DNA of 64,000 nt from the NCBI RefSeq assembly GCF_001647275.1, contig NZ_LRMM01000007.1:62001-126000 (forward strand), written 5' to 3'. The notes under the pieces were generated by a model. That model did no database searches. It had not been told where the DNA came from and worked only from the letters and a program-made list of their open reading frames with translations. Shown piece after piece: positions 44,161 to 53,945 of the stretch (positions are counted from its first letter, which is position 1; each line of letters opens with the position of its first letter). Made by a program: the position numbers and the translations under genes. The stretch is from Rufibacter ruber. GTDB taxonomy: Bacteria; Bacteroidota; Bacteroidia; Cytophagales; Hymenobacteraceae.

Positions 44161-46944
44161 TCAGTTGACTTTCACTTTCTGGGTGATCTTTTCCCTGCCG
44201 TTGTACCAAGTCACCACATAAATACCAGCTGCCATTCGCTTAACTTTTGCCTCCAGAACTGTTGTGCCTTTGGGAAGGGTGTGCAGTTTGGAATACAGTT
44301 TTCTACCGCTCAGGTCAGAGATAAACAGTTGTCCCCTCTCTTCCTGGGGCACCGTTGCCATGACCTGAAACACACCATCTTTAGCGCTCACTACCTGCCA
44401 TTGACGTTGATCTTTTAGAAGACCGCCTTCTGCCACCAGGAGCTGTGAGACGCTGGAGACATTTAGGGTTTGCATGGGAGACGCCGTAGCCGCCAGAGAG
44501 ATAAAATCAATGGCCACCGGGGCTCCCCACGAGGCCGCCTGTACGGGGGTGGGCACGTCAAACCTGATCTGCTTAATGGTGCCCTGACCTGCCCAGGCAG
44601 CTATTTGGCTTAAATCAACGGTATATTCTTTAAAAGTGGCGTCATTGGCAGTAATGGTGAACTCAGCATAATGTGCCGCCAGGTCTGGGCCTCTCCAGTA
44701 GAAACGGGCTTTGGTTTCGGCGGTGCCGTTTTTTAACTTGATGGTGGCATATTGATAGACAGCCGGGTCAATGGGAGATGCTGCAGGCACATCTAACTTG
44801 ATGTGGTTATAAGTCACCGGGGCAATGAGGTTCAAAATCCCGTTAGCGGTACTGGCATTGGTGTAGTTCACAATTACCCAGTTCTCTACCATATTATTGG
44901 TAACCGGGGCATCAAAATTCCAGGTCAAAGGCTGCGGGGCCGGGGCTACGGCCGAAAGAAGCTTTACCTGGTCTACCCGCACTATTTTACCTATGGCGCT
45001 GGCACTGGAAGGGCTGGGCAGATCAAACCTAATCTCCTTAATGGTGCTCTGCCCGCTCCAATTGGTGTTCTGGGTCAGGTTCACCACATACTCTTTGAAC
45101 TGGGTATCATTGGCCGTGATGGTGAATTCCACAAAGTGGGCCGCCAGGTCAGCTCCCCGCCAGTAGAACCGCGCTTTGGTGTCTGGGGTCTCATTCTTCA
45201 GCCTGATCACCGCATACTTGCTTACCGCCGGGTTGATGGCATTGGCAGCCGTGGGCTGATGCTTCATGTGGTTGTAGGTCTGGGACACCGTCAACGAAAG
45301 AATGCCGTTGGCGGCGCTTACGCTCCCGTACTGCACAAAAGACCAATTATCTACCAGTCCGTTGGTGAGGGAACCGTTAAAATCCCAGACGTGGGTCTGG
45401 TTGGTAGGGCTGCCGGTAGGCACTACATCTGCTGTTAAATAGTTCTGCAGCACGGTCATCTGGGGCCTGTCTACTCCACCCAAAGGCTCTACAGCCATTC
45501 GGTTGGCTCCCCACCGGGGTCCCGCCGCCCAATAGGTGCCGTTCACGCCGTTGGCTTTCATGTAAGCCAGCATGTTGTCAAGGGTGACGCGCCAACGGCT
45601 AAGATCTGCAGCGTCATCTGGAATACTGTATTCCCCCACAAAGCCTTTCAGGTTGTTCTGTTTGAGCCAGTTGACAAAGGGGGCAATGCGGTCAACGCCG
45701 GTGGTGGGGGTTACCTGGTCAGCATCATAGCTGTTGGCATAGAGGCCCGAAAAGTTGGCGTCAAAGTACTGGTGCGCCTCAAAGATGAGCTTATTAGATG
45801 GATCATAGAGGTTCTTCAAGTTATCACTGTAACTGGGCCAGTGATAACCGGAGCTCCACCGGTCGCCGCCCACCACAATGGGGGTATGGGTATCTACGTC
45901 CCTGATCTCCTCTATAAGATCTTGTGCAATTTCAAACCACGGGTGGGTGGGCAGCATGTCATGTGGTTCATTCATGATGCCGTAGCCCCAGATGTTGTCA
46001 TAGTCTTTGAACACCAAAGCCAGTTTTCGCCAGACATCTGTCACCGTAGCCACCGGCAAACCAGAGGCCCCAAGAATGACTTCATTGCCGTTGATCACCC
46101 GCCTGCCGTAGTTGTGGAAGTCAAGCAGCACCCACATGCCGCGGGCCCGGGCTTCGTCTACAAACCGTTTCATCTGGGTCAGCTCAAAGTTATCCAGCGG
46201 CCCGTTCAAACTTTTCTGAATGCGTTCCCAAACAAAGGAAAACCGCACCAGGTTCAAGCCTTTCGCCTTCCAGTAATCCAGCTCGGCCTTGGTGGGGTAC
46301 TCATAGTGCTGCATGTACACGCCCGGCATATTCTGCTTTTCACCAAAGCCAGCCCCGGCCAGGTTGATGCCAAACGGAGCAGGCTCCCGGGCGGGCATGG
46401 TGGGTTTAGGCAACGGTGCGGGCGGAGGCAACACTTCAGTACTCAGCTTTACATAGTCTACCTTCACCTGTTGGCCGTAATAAGCCGTTTGCAAGGTGGT
46501 AGGCACATCAAACCTGATGGCGCTGATGGTACCGGTCCAGGCGGTGTCACGGCTCAGGTCTATTTTGTACTCCCTGAACTGGGAATCATTGGGGGTTATG
46601 TCAAAATCAATAAAAACCGCACTGGCTTGGCTGCCCCAGAAATAGAGGCGGCCTACCGTTTCTGACGTCTCGTTCTTGAGCCGAATGATAGCCGTTTTGC
46701 TTTGCGAGGGGTTAATGGTGACCCCAGAAGGCACATTGTACCTGATGTGGTTGAACCGGGCGCTGCCCGTCAGGCTCAGAATACCGTTGGCCGTGTTGGC
46801 GTTGGTAAAATTCACAATGTTCCAACCGTCTACCTGGTTGTTGACCACTGAGCTATTAAAGTCCCAGGCGTGGGTGATGGTTTGGGCGGCTGCTGATAGG
46901 TAGAGGCCGAATACTAGGAGAATAAGGGGGAATATTCTTGTCAT
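44161..46944 (-). CDS. GH5 enzyme with three repeated beta modules and T9SS sorting domain
   Basis: A 927-residue secreted enzyme with a signal peptide at 1-20. Module A (22-168) precedes the GH5 barrel (about 189-505), which has acid/base E326 (IMNEPHD) and nucleophile E438 (GFVGEYS). Modules B (516-663) and C (673-818) follow, then a C-terminal sorting domain (about 850-927, GQLFISDLSGRKLYSKL... AAGIYVVTWYN). Each module shows the pattern WDFN...VxxWxxV...NGILxL...IRLKNxTxxxKARFYWxG...NDxxFKEYxxDL...IRFDxP. They are probably carbohydrate-binding but match no family I can name. The GH5 domain is close to those at 40788 and 59777. Confidence 0.9.
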   Translation of the reverse strand: MTRIFPLILLVFGLYLSAAAQTITHAWDFNSSVVNNQVDGWNIVNFTNANTANGILSLTGSARFNHIRYNVPSGVTINPSQSKTAIIRLKNETSETVGRLYFWGSQASAVFIDFDITPNDSQFREYKIDLSRDTAWTGTISAIRFDVPTTLQTAYYGQQVKVDYVKLSTEVLPPPAPLPKPTMPAREPAPFGINLAGAGFGEKQNMPGVYMQHYEYPTKAELDYWKAKGLNLVRFSFVWERIQKSLNGPLDNFELTQMKRFVDEARARGMWVLLDFHNYGRRVINGNEVILGASGLPVATVTDVWRKLALVFKDYDNIWGYGIMNEPHDMLPTHPWFEIAQDLIEEIRDVDTHTPIVVGGDRWSSGYHWPSYSDNLKNLYDPSNKLIFEAHQYFDANFSGLYANSYDADQVTPTTGVDRIAPFVNWLKQNNLKGFVGEYSIPDDAADLSRWRVTLDNMLAYMKANGVNGTYWAAGPRWGANRMAVEPLGGVDRPQMTVLQNYLTADVVPTGSPTNQTHVWDFNGSLTNGLVDNWSFVQYGSVSAANGILSLTVSQTYNHMKHQPTAANAINPAVSKYAVIRLKNETPDTKARFYWRGADLAAHFVEFTITANDTQFKEYVVNLTQNTNWSGQSTIKEIRFDLPSPSSASAIGKIVRVDQVKLLSAVAPAPQPLTWNFDAPVTNNMVENWVIVNYTNASTANGILNLIAPVTYNHIKLDVPAASPIDPAVYQYATIKLKNGTAETKARFYWRGPDLAAHYAEFTITANDATFKEYTVDLSQIAAWAGQGTIKQIRFDVPTPVQAASWGAPVAIDFISLAATASPMQTLNVSSVSQLLVAEGGLLKDQRQWQVVSAKDGVFQVMATVPQEERGQLFISDLSGRKLYSKLHTLPKGTTVLEAKVKRMAAGIYVVTWYNGREKITQKVKVN

Positions 46945-47044
46945 AGTACATGGGGTTAGAGGTTAACTAATCACTTAAAGAATGAAAGCTTTACAGCGCT
47001 GTACTCTGGGAACACAAGGTGTCAATCTGTATCCTTATGGCTTT

Positions 47045-47084
47045 CTGTTTTTGGCCTGTTTTCTGAAAATCAAGCCAAAAACAG
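47045..47084. repeat. Palindromic intergenic repeat, copy 16
   Basis: CTGTTTTTGGCCTGTTTTC with right arm GAAAATCAAGCCAAAAACAG, about 150 bases past the SGNH gene stop. Confidence 0.78.
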
Positions 47085-47232
47085 CGGTAGTTCCTAAAAT
47101 GGGTAAGCTATAAATCCCCCTTTTTCATTCAAGAATAGGCCTCGTTCCTGTTCCTCCAGGTAAGTGCTAGAGGAGCCGGACAGTCTTCTGCCAGGGTTGT
47201 ATTTTTATCTCATGGGGTCAATGGGTTATCTT

Positions 47233-47994
47233 CTATTTCTTCACCAGCCACTTGGCCAGCTCTGTGGCAATCAGGTCATGGCCTTTTTTGTTGGGGTGGT
47301 TCACGTGTGACATGTACTGCTCCACGCTGCCTCTCTCCCTGGCCAACTTTACAAACTCGGCGTAAGGGTCTGCCAGCCCCACGTGGTATTTGGCAGCCAG
47401 TTCGCGCACCTGCTGGGCGTGTTTAGATAATTGGTCATTGGGATCAGTGATGTTCTGGCGTTTGTCAGGAGACGGCGTTACCAGCACCACTTTGAGGTTA
47501 TTCCGCAACGCTTCTTCAATCATCTTCTCCCAGGCAGCCCTGGCTCTCTCCAGCCCTATACCCTGGTCATTCAAGGCGTAGTCAATAAACAGCACATCTG
47601 GCCTGTGCGGCAATACTTCTGTGGCCAGTCTGGGGGCACCCTTCTCTGAGTATTCCCCGCCAATGGCCGTCGTGATCACATTCACCACGGCGTGCGGGTA
47701 CGCCTCTTTCACTTTGCCCAGCAGCAGGTACGGGTATGACTCCAGCGTATGCACCTCAGAGTTGGCCCAATATCCCGCCGGCACCGAGTGCCCATGAAAC
47801 ACCAGGTTAATGGTGCGGTTGTTCGGCCATTTCACCGTGAGCTCCTGCATGAGATCAGCCAGATACGTGTTAGGGTGAGCCACCCCGGCTGGCACCCTTA
47901 CAGAGGCCGCAGTAGTTTTCTTCACGGTTTGGCACTGTGAGGCCAAACCCATGAACACAGCCAACAGAAGCAAAAAAGTTTGTTTCATTTTCAT
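47233..47994 (-). CDS. SGNH/GDSL hydrolase (secreted esterase)
   Basis: A 253-residue exported protein with a signal peptide of about 1-21. SGNH blocks are LVFHGHSVPAG with nucleophile S70, ITTAIGGEYSEKGAP (block II glycine) and IDYALNDQG with N142. The last block is SHVNHPNKKGHD, where the histidine H233 is present but the usual DxxH aspartate position is H230. That change may still allow a Ser-His dyad. It lies 12 bases downstream of the large lipoprotein gene in the same direction, so they form one unit. It probably deacylates the target glycan; substrate unknown. Confidence 0.82.
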   Translation of the reverse strand: MKMKQTFLLLLAVFMGLASQCQTVKKTTAASVRVPAGVAHPNTYLADLMQELTVKWPNNRTINLVFHGHSVPAGYWANSEVHTLESYPYLLLGKVKEAYPHAVVNVITTAIGGEYSEKGAPRLATEVLPHRPDVLFIDYALNDQGIGLERARAAWEKMIEEALRNNLKVVLVTPSPDKRQNITDPNDQLSKHAQQVRELAAKYHVGLADPYAEFVKLARERGSVEQYMSHVNHPNKKGHDLIATELAKWLVKK

Positions 47995-48006
47995 GTTCCT
48001 ACGCCT

Positions 48007-50591
48007 TTACCAAGATACTACCACGTCTCCCGTCACATTCTTCACCACGTAATGTTTCCCCAGGGCCGGGTCTCCCTTTTCAAAGCCCAGTTTCCCTTCC
48101 TTCCAGGGGTAGGTGGTGTTTAAATAAAAGTGGATGCTCTCATCTGTGGTCTCCTCAGTGGGGTACACCCGTACGGTGGCATTTTTGAGGCCACTGATGG
48201 CCAATCTTCTGCTAATGCCCAGCTCCCCGGAGTGCATCTCCTTGCAGGACACAATGCCGTCTTGCTGCTCCACAAACACCCGCACCTCGCGGTGGAAAGC
48301 GGTGGGCAACGAGTAGATGGCGTAGCCGTTCCGGAGACGGGTATCATAACCCAGCAACACCGGGGCGCCCTGCGGAAACTTGAAACGGTGCTGCACAGAG
48401 GTATTGGGCACGTAGCCGGAGAACTGGAACCCGTTATCATTTCTGGCAATGGTTAACACTGGGTTTTTGACCGTGGGCGCATACTTGTCTACGCTGTACT
48501 CCATGCCAAACTCCTTCAGCACATAGCGCAGGTACGCCGGCCCAATGAAATACTCATTTGCATCATCTGGCTTGAGCAGACGGCCTCCCTCAAAGTGGCT
48601 GGAGTTGGTGCCGCGTACATAAGCCACTTTGCCGCCTTTCCAATCTGGGAGGGCTCTGGTCCAGACCGCATCACGGGTTTGCTGCCCCTGCTTCATGGTT
48701 ACCTGCACTGTGGTATGGGCGTCTTTGGTATTCTTCACCTTGGTGCGCAAGCCGCCGCCCGAAAACAGCGCCTGGTGTCTGATCTTCTTTGGGAAACCTG
48801 TCTCCACCTGATCTGGCATGTAGTGGTTCACAATCTGCAGCTCGCCATCAATGGGGCTGGCATTTTGCAGATTCAGCAGCTCTGCAAAGGCAGGGCTGAT
48901 ATAATCGGCGGGGCCGAAGACAATCAATTTTCCGCCGTTTTTCACGTGGCTGATCAAGGCTTTCTCATACTCAGAACCAGCCTCCGGCACTATGGCCAAC
49001 AAAGTAGATTCCTTGAACAGCCCCGGCTTGTTTTTCACCGCAGGCGCCAGGTATTTAGTAGAGATGACCGTGTTCAGTGGGAAGCCGTTGTTGATGGCCT
49101 GCCGGATAAACCAGTCACCGTAGTAGATTTCTGGTAAACGCTGGGGCTGGTTCTTTGCCCAGTCATGGTACTCCTCAAACGGATACACCCACACCACCGG
49201 CCCCGGCGAGGTGGGGCTGTCATAACGGGCTTTCAGGATATGCGGCGTCACCTCATCTGGCACCTGCGTGGGCATGTTCCCGAAGGAGTCATCAATGGTC
49301 AGGAAATTGAGGTGGGTAGGCAGGTGCATCTCCCCTTTCTCATTGATTCTGGCCACGGCCATGGGCAGGTAGATGTCATGCGGCTCGCGGCCGTAGCGGT
49401 CCAGCCAGGGGCTGTTGAGCCACCACGGGTCATGGGTGTAGTACCTGAAAATATAGCGGTCATCTGGCAGTTGCGCCATGCGGGACATGTAGCCAATCAT
49501 CTCCAGCCCAAAATCCCCATCTAAGGCCGCCCACGGCGAATTGGGGGGCGGCAGAATGTTGAACCCGCCCCCATAGATGGCTTGCAGGTCCACCCCGTCC
49601 TTGGCCAGGTCAATACCGGTAGAGAGGTTGGTGCCGCGGGTTTCAATCCTGAACTCAGGGCACTCATTTCTGAAAAGGCTCCAGAAATTGATGATCTTCT
49701 CCTTGGTTTCGGCCAGCTTCTCCTCATTGAATCCTTTGCCGGTGAAAATGACCCCGGTAGAGGCCCAGGGTTCCATACCAAAGCCGAACCCGTTGCTGAA
49801 CCAGATATAGTCATAGCCCAGGTCCTTTAAAAAGTGCTGGCTCTGCCGCCCGAAAAACGTCCCGAAAGGGGTGTTGTCCGGAATACCGTTCGGGAAGCCC
49901 GCGTACGGGGTTTTGTCTGCGTTGAGGGTGGCGTAGCTGAACACAAATGATTTTTCGCCCATGGCGCTGCCTTCCAGAATCTCGGGGTGTTTCTTGTATT
50001 TGAACTCAGACTTGGCAAACTCCGGGCCCGGTCAAAGGTGGCGCCAATTCTGATGGGTTTGCCCGTAATGGCCTTGCCCATCTCCTTGAGCGTCTGAATG
50101 ATGAACTTAAGGTCCTTGTAGGTGTACTGCGGCGGATTCTCCAGGTACAGGTACGCCCGCTCATGCAGCGACAGCTCTTTAGGACCGGAATTCACTGCAT
50201 GTTCTGTGTTGGGGTTCCCAATGTACTTTGACCATTCCAGGCTCTGGCCCAAGTCTCCGCTGTAATCCAGAATCTCAGACCCATCTGAGGTCCAGAGCAT
50301 CACAGAGACGGTATCAGCGTGCCGAAGCAGGGAATGCCATTGGGTGAACATCTCAGCGGCAGCTCTTCTGATGGCCGCCGGGCTGTTCTCTTTGAAAGGT
50401 TTGAGGGAGGCTTCTAGGGTGATATTATGGAAACGCTTGCCCTTCAGATTGGCATCTTCCAGGGGCAAGGGCGCTACTTCAGCGGTAGCGGCGGCAGTAG
50501 TTGGGGCCGCCGCGGGCGTTGAGGTACGGCCCGCACAACCAAAGATGACCGGGACTAAGACAGAAAGGAACAGGTTACTTTTAAGATTCAT
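48007..50591 (-). pseudogene. Large lipoprotein of unknown family, one frameshift
   Basis: Two overlapping frames (49827-50591 and 48007-49962) join into one 861-residue protein if one base is restored near 50023-50031. The first frame reads GKPIRIGATFDRARS and then nonsense. With the missing base it continues GATFDPGPEFAKSEFKYKKHPEILEG into MGEKSFVFSYATLNADK. The lipobox IFGC gives lipid Cys19. The body looks like a TIM-barrel enzyme (LKFIIQTLKEMGKAITG; YDYIWFSNGFGFGMEPW; FRIETRGTNLSTGIDLAKDGVD; FRYYTHDPWW) with a beta-rich C-terminus (about 700-861). I recognise no GH family. Its position, with an esterase 12 bases downstream in a Sus locus, supports a surface glycan-active role. Confidence 0.7.
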
Positions 50592-50691
50592 TCGCTACTG
50601 GTTTACTAAGAGTGTTTCATGCCACTTGCCGCCCTTACGGCAGGTAAAATAACCACTAAACACTTGCACTGGCCAAGGCTTTTCTGCATTT

Positions 50692-50731
50692 CTGTTTTGG
50701 GGCTGTTTTCAGAAAAACAGCCCCAAAACAG
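50692..50731. repeat. Palindromic intergenic repeat, copy 17 (perfect)
   Basis: CTGTTTTGGGGCTGTTTTC with right arm AAAAACAGCCCCAAAACAG. Confidence 0.9.
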
Positions 50732-50838
50732 AAAATTGTTACTTATAGATGGGCTACCACAGCTTACTGTCTGCCAGTCGCCAGGTTAACCCAAAAGCTT
50801 GTCTGTGAAGACAGAAAACAAGATGACAACCTAGATTG

Positions 50839-50876
50839 TGTTTTCGACCTGTTTTTGTAAAAACAGGCCGAAAACA
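50839..50876. repeat. Palindromic intergenic repeat, copy 18
   Basis: TGTTTTCGACCTGTTTTTG with right arm AAAAACAGGCCGAAAACA, 43 bases past the isomerase stop. Confidence 0.85.
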
Positions 50877-50918
50877 ACAGACAACAGACAACAGACAACC
50901 TAATCACTAAAAAACTAC

Positions 50919-52427
50919 TTATTCTACAATCACCGCTTCTATTCCCAGATAGTCGCCAATCTTCTTAATGGTCTGGGCGTGGTGGCCAATCCCCAGGGCA
51001 AAGTGGTGGGTAGGCCCTTCTTTCACCCATTTCTTCAGGAAGGTTCTCACATCTGGCTTGAAATAGCCACGGGTGTTGGTGTTCCCGGTGGGCGGGATAG
51101 GGCCTTCTACAGATTCGCCCTCGGCGATGACAAATTTGAATTTCCCCTCATAGGTTGAGGTAATGCTGAGCATGGTGATAGGCCCTTCCTGTATCTTGAA
51201 CTCCACCCCTGCCCCAAAGCCCGGTTTGCCGTGGTATTTCTTGAGGCTCCGCAACACCGGTTTGCCCTGGGCAATGGTCACGTTGTGCGGTCCGTCATGC
51301 CCTACCAGAATGAAATTCTCCTTGAAATCAACCGGGTGGAATTCAGCGAAGCTCCCGCCAATGCCCAGACGTTCCATGATGAGCATGGCAATGCAGCACT
51401 TCAGGTCAGACTCGCCGCACATAGGGAAGCCCGCACCGGTCAGCAGGGAGTTGCCCACAATCAGGTTGGTCATGACTTGCTGGGTCTCGCTGTTAGGGCT
51501 GCCTTCATAGTAGTAGGCCAGACCGGTCAATTGCTTCTCCTCTACAAACTTCTCCAGGGCCACAGAAACCTTGGCGGCCACCTCCAGATCAGTATCGCGC
51601 AGCTTTTCAGAAATGGGGTCAGAAACGGGGTCTGGCGTATCAAAGAAATCTAAGATGCGGCTTTTCTCATCTTCCAGCTCCTGAAACCCCACCTCCTGCA
51701 CTTTGCTGACGATCTCATGCGCCTCACACTGCACAATGTGCAGCCCGAAGTGGGCGGTGAGCATGGTGGCGTCTGAGTGCATGTCCAGCATAGCCTCAAT
51801 AGGGTGGCCAATGTGGCCAATACGGGCGGTTTTGAGGTCATGCAGCACGCGGGCTATGTTACAGTACTCGGCTATCTCGGCTTCAGCGGCCGGGTCATCA
51901 TGCAAGGTGCCGATGATGACATCTGGCACCCGCTTGCCCATGCGTACCGCTACCCCGGTAAACTCAGGCAGAGAACAGATATCATCATTGTACAGCTGCT
52001 GGTGGGTAGAGGCTTTCTCATAGTTCAAAGCCTTGTCTGGCTGCAGCGCCACTAATACCATGGGCACATCCAGGCTTTTGATGATGACGCCAAAGGTGCT
52101 GGATGTGGCGTAAGTGAGCATGTCACAGAACACCAGGTCCAGGTTGGCGCCTTTTAGTTTAGGCAGTAGTTCATAGGCACCGGTCACGTCATCTACCATG
52201 CCAAAGTCCAGCACTTCCACCTCGTTTTTCTCCACAAGTTTCAGAAGCACCTCCTGCTTTTCCAGCATCTGGTCATACAGGCCTTCAAACTGGCTCCAGT
52301 ACTTCTTGTACCCAACCCCAAAAACCCCAATTCTTGGCACTGTTCTCTTTCTTGTATGTATTTGCGCTCCTTTTGCTGCGGTAGCAACCAGTTCTCCGTT
52401 CAATGCTTCTTCCACGATCTGAGTCAT
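50919..52427 (-). CDS. L-fucose/L-arabinose isomerase family protein
   Basis: A 502-residue cytoplasmic protein of the L-fucose/L-arabinose isomerase-like superfamily. The N-terminal Rossmann-type domain (IGVFGVGYKKYWSQFEGL; LDLVFCDMLTYATSSTFG) is followed by a central ARIGHIGHPIEAMLDMHSD region. The C-terminal domain has GAGFPMCGESDLKCCIAMLIMERLG and EFHPVDFKENFILVGHDGPHN, where the glutamates and histidines of the metal site lie. Such enzymes interconvert aldoses and ketoses; the exact sugar is unclear. It is upstream of the large lipoprotein and downstream of the MFS transporter, so it is likely the first intracellular step for the imported sugar. No sugar kinase is in the window. Confidence 0.82.
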   Translation of the reverse strand: MTQIVEEALNGELVATAAKGAQIHTRKRTVPRIGVFGVGYKKYWSQFEGLYDQMLEKQEVLLKLVEKNEVEVLDFGMVDDVTGAYELLPKLKGANLDLVFCDMLTYATSSTFGVIIKSLDVPMVLVALQPDKALNYEKASTHQQLYNDDICSLPEFTGVAVRMGKRVPDVIIGTLHDDPAAEAEIAEYCNIARVLHDLKTARIGHIGHPIEAMLDMHSDATMLTAHFGLHIVQCEAHEIVSKVQEVGFQELEDEKSRILDFFDTPDPVSDPISEKLRDTDLEVAAKVSVALEKFVEEKQLTGLAYYYEGSPNSETQQVMTNLIVGNSLLTGAGFPMCGESDLKCCIAMLIMERLGIGGSFAEFHPVDFKENFILVGHDGPHNVTIAQGKPVLRSLKKYHGKPGFGAGVEFKIQEGPITMLSITSTYEGKFKFVIAEGESVEGPIPPTGNTNTRGYFKPDVRTFLKKWVKEGPTHHFALGIGHHAQTIKKIGDYLGIEAVIVE

Positions 52428-52458
52428 TGTGTTTCTAGTTTAATATAAATGGTATATC

Positions 52459-52485
52459 CTAACGCACTAAGTTAAAAAATTTAAC
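52459..52485. promoter_or_regulatory. CTAACGCACTAAG motif plus inverted repeat upstream of isomerase
   Basis: CCTAACGCACTAAG is followed directly by the palindrome GTTAAA-AAA-TTTAAC (52471-52485). The same 14-mer occurs upstream of the GH5 lipoprotein gene at 61029-61042. It starts 31 bases before the isomerase start codon; candidate operator. Confidence 0.45.
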
Positions 52486-52542
52486 AAGCTTCTGCCTAGT
52501 TTATTTAAAATATCATGAGAAAACTTATAGGATAGGTGATCC

Positions 52543-53793
52543 TTAGGCAACTGCCCTGGCGTCTGGCTTAGGTTGTTTCTGTTTCAGGAGCAATGGCTCA
52601 ATGCGCGGGATACAGAGCATCAACAGGACAAAAGCCAGAGGGTACATAAGTCCGCAGACGATCCACAGCGGGTCATAGGAATATTTCTGCACCACTATCC
52701 CTATAAGCGGGTTAATGATGATACCGGCAATGGCACCGGCCGTTCCAGACAAGCCCACCACGGTAGAAGTGGCCATATCCCCAAATACATCTGAGATGGC
52801 GGTAATGTAGTTGGTGATCCAGAAGCCATGGGCAAACAGGAGCACAGACATCAGAAAGATAGCCATATGCACGGTAGACACGCTCTCTACCATCATAGCT
52901 GAAACCGTTAACGCGGCGGCAACTCCCATAACCATTTTGCGGGCTTTGTTAACGCCCCAGTTGCTTCTCACCAGACGGTCTGAGATCCAGCCGCCCAACA
53001 TGTTGGAAAGCCCCAGGGCCAGGAAAGGAATCCACAGCAGTTTTCCTACTTCATCAAAAGACACCCCGCGCTCCTCATTGAGGTATTTGGGAATCCAGAA
53101 CATGATGAAGTAAAAGACAGGGTCTAATAAAAACCGGATGGCAATAAACACCAGTGCTTTGGGGTTGGTGAGCACACTCCAGAAGGATGGCTTACTACTC
53201 ACCGCCTGGGGCACAGCTGCTTCTTTGGCCTCCTGCTTGCGCTTCCAGGGCATACTGACCCATGCCAGCACCCATACCACTCCTATTATCCCGGGAATGA
53301 TGAAGGCCCAACGCCACCCGTATTCATTGGAGATCAGGATGGTGAGTGGCGGTGCCAGTACCGCCCCTAACGCAGACCCTCCTATGGCAATGCCATTGGC
53401 AAAGGCCCGGTCTTTCTTGGCAAACAGCTCATTCACCGTTTTGGCCGCGGCTGGAAAGCAACCGCCCTCCCCCAGCCCCAGCAAAAACCTAAATGCAACC
53501 AAGTGGTAGAAGGAAGTCATTAACCCGTGTAAACCACTGGCCACAGACCAAACCCCTACTGACAGCGCCAACCCTATTTTCCCACCCCACTTATCTGTAA
53601 GACGGCCGCCCACGGTAAACATAAGCGCGTAGCTGATCAGGAAACTGGTGTTGATCATCCCATACTGCACATCTGAGAGGTTGAATTCCTTCTGTATCTT
53701 GATAATGGTAATGGACAGCACCTGCCTGTCTAAAAAATTAAGACCGGTGGCAATGAATACCAGAAAGAGGATAATCCAGTTGGCTTTTTTCAA
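52543..53793 (-). CDS. MFS transporter (ACS family-like)
   Basis: A 416-residue inner-membrane carrier with 12 predicted helices. MFS signatures: first helix WIILFLVFIATGLNFLDRQVLS, loop 2-3 GGRLTDKWGGKIG, and RFLLGLGEGGCFPAAAKTVNELF, which is typical of the anion:cation symporter group for hexuronates and related sugars. The central loop is about residues 190-220, and the second half repeats the loop motif as GGWISDRLVRSN. The start codon is TTG at 53793: an in-frame TAA lies 11 codons upstream with no ATG or GTG between. It is downstream of the SusCD-DUF5017 genes and upstream of the isomerase, so it probably imports the monomer or short product released in the periplasm. Confidence 0.9.
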   Translation of the reverse strand: MKKANWIILFLVFIATGLNFLDRQVLSITIIKIQKEFNLSDVQYGMINTSFLISYALMFTVGGRLTDKWGGKIGLALSVGVWSVASGLHGLMTSFYHLVAFRFLLGLGEGGCFPAAAKTVNELFAKKDRAFANGIAIGGSALGAVLAPPLTILISNEYGWRWAFIIPGIIGVVWVLAWVSMPWKRKQEAKEAAVPQAVSSKPSFWSVLTNPKALVFIAIRFLLDPVFYFIMFWIPKYLNEERGVSFDEVGKLLWIPFLALGLSNMLGGWISDRLVRSNWGVNKARKMVMGVAAALTVSAMMVESVSTVHMAIFLMSVLLFAHGFWITNYITAISDVFGDMATSTVVGLSGTAGAIAGIIINPLIGIVVQKYSYDPLWIVCGLMYPLAFVLLMLCIPRIEPLLLKQKQPKPDARAVA

Positions 53794-53945
53794 AACAATA
53801 AAATTGACGTTGACTTTCTTCTGTTATTCCAAAATAAGCATTCTGCCGGGAGATCTCCTTCCCCAATATCACACGAATAAAGAATAACCCCTCAGATGCA
53901 CCTTCCCTTCGGCTAGCCAGATAAAGAAGTGGTCATCCAAAACTA

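Larger units (their letters stand above)
50592..50918. other. Intergenic region with two palindromic repeats
   Basis: No gene. Copies 17 and 18 of the palindromic repeat lie downstream of the isomerase gene. A short tandem of ACAACAG units (about 50874-50900) sits between the inner copy and the isomerase stop. Confidence 0.6.

Noticed and set aside
45772-46665. Rightward 297-codon open frame inside the 927-residue GH5 gene
   Set aside because: Antisense shadow; the GH5 frame has clear domains and catalytic residues.
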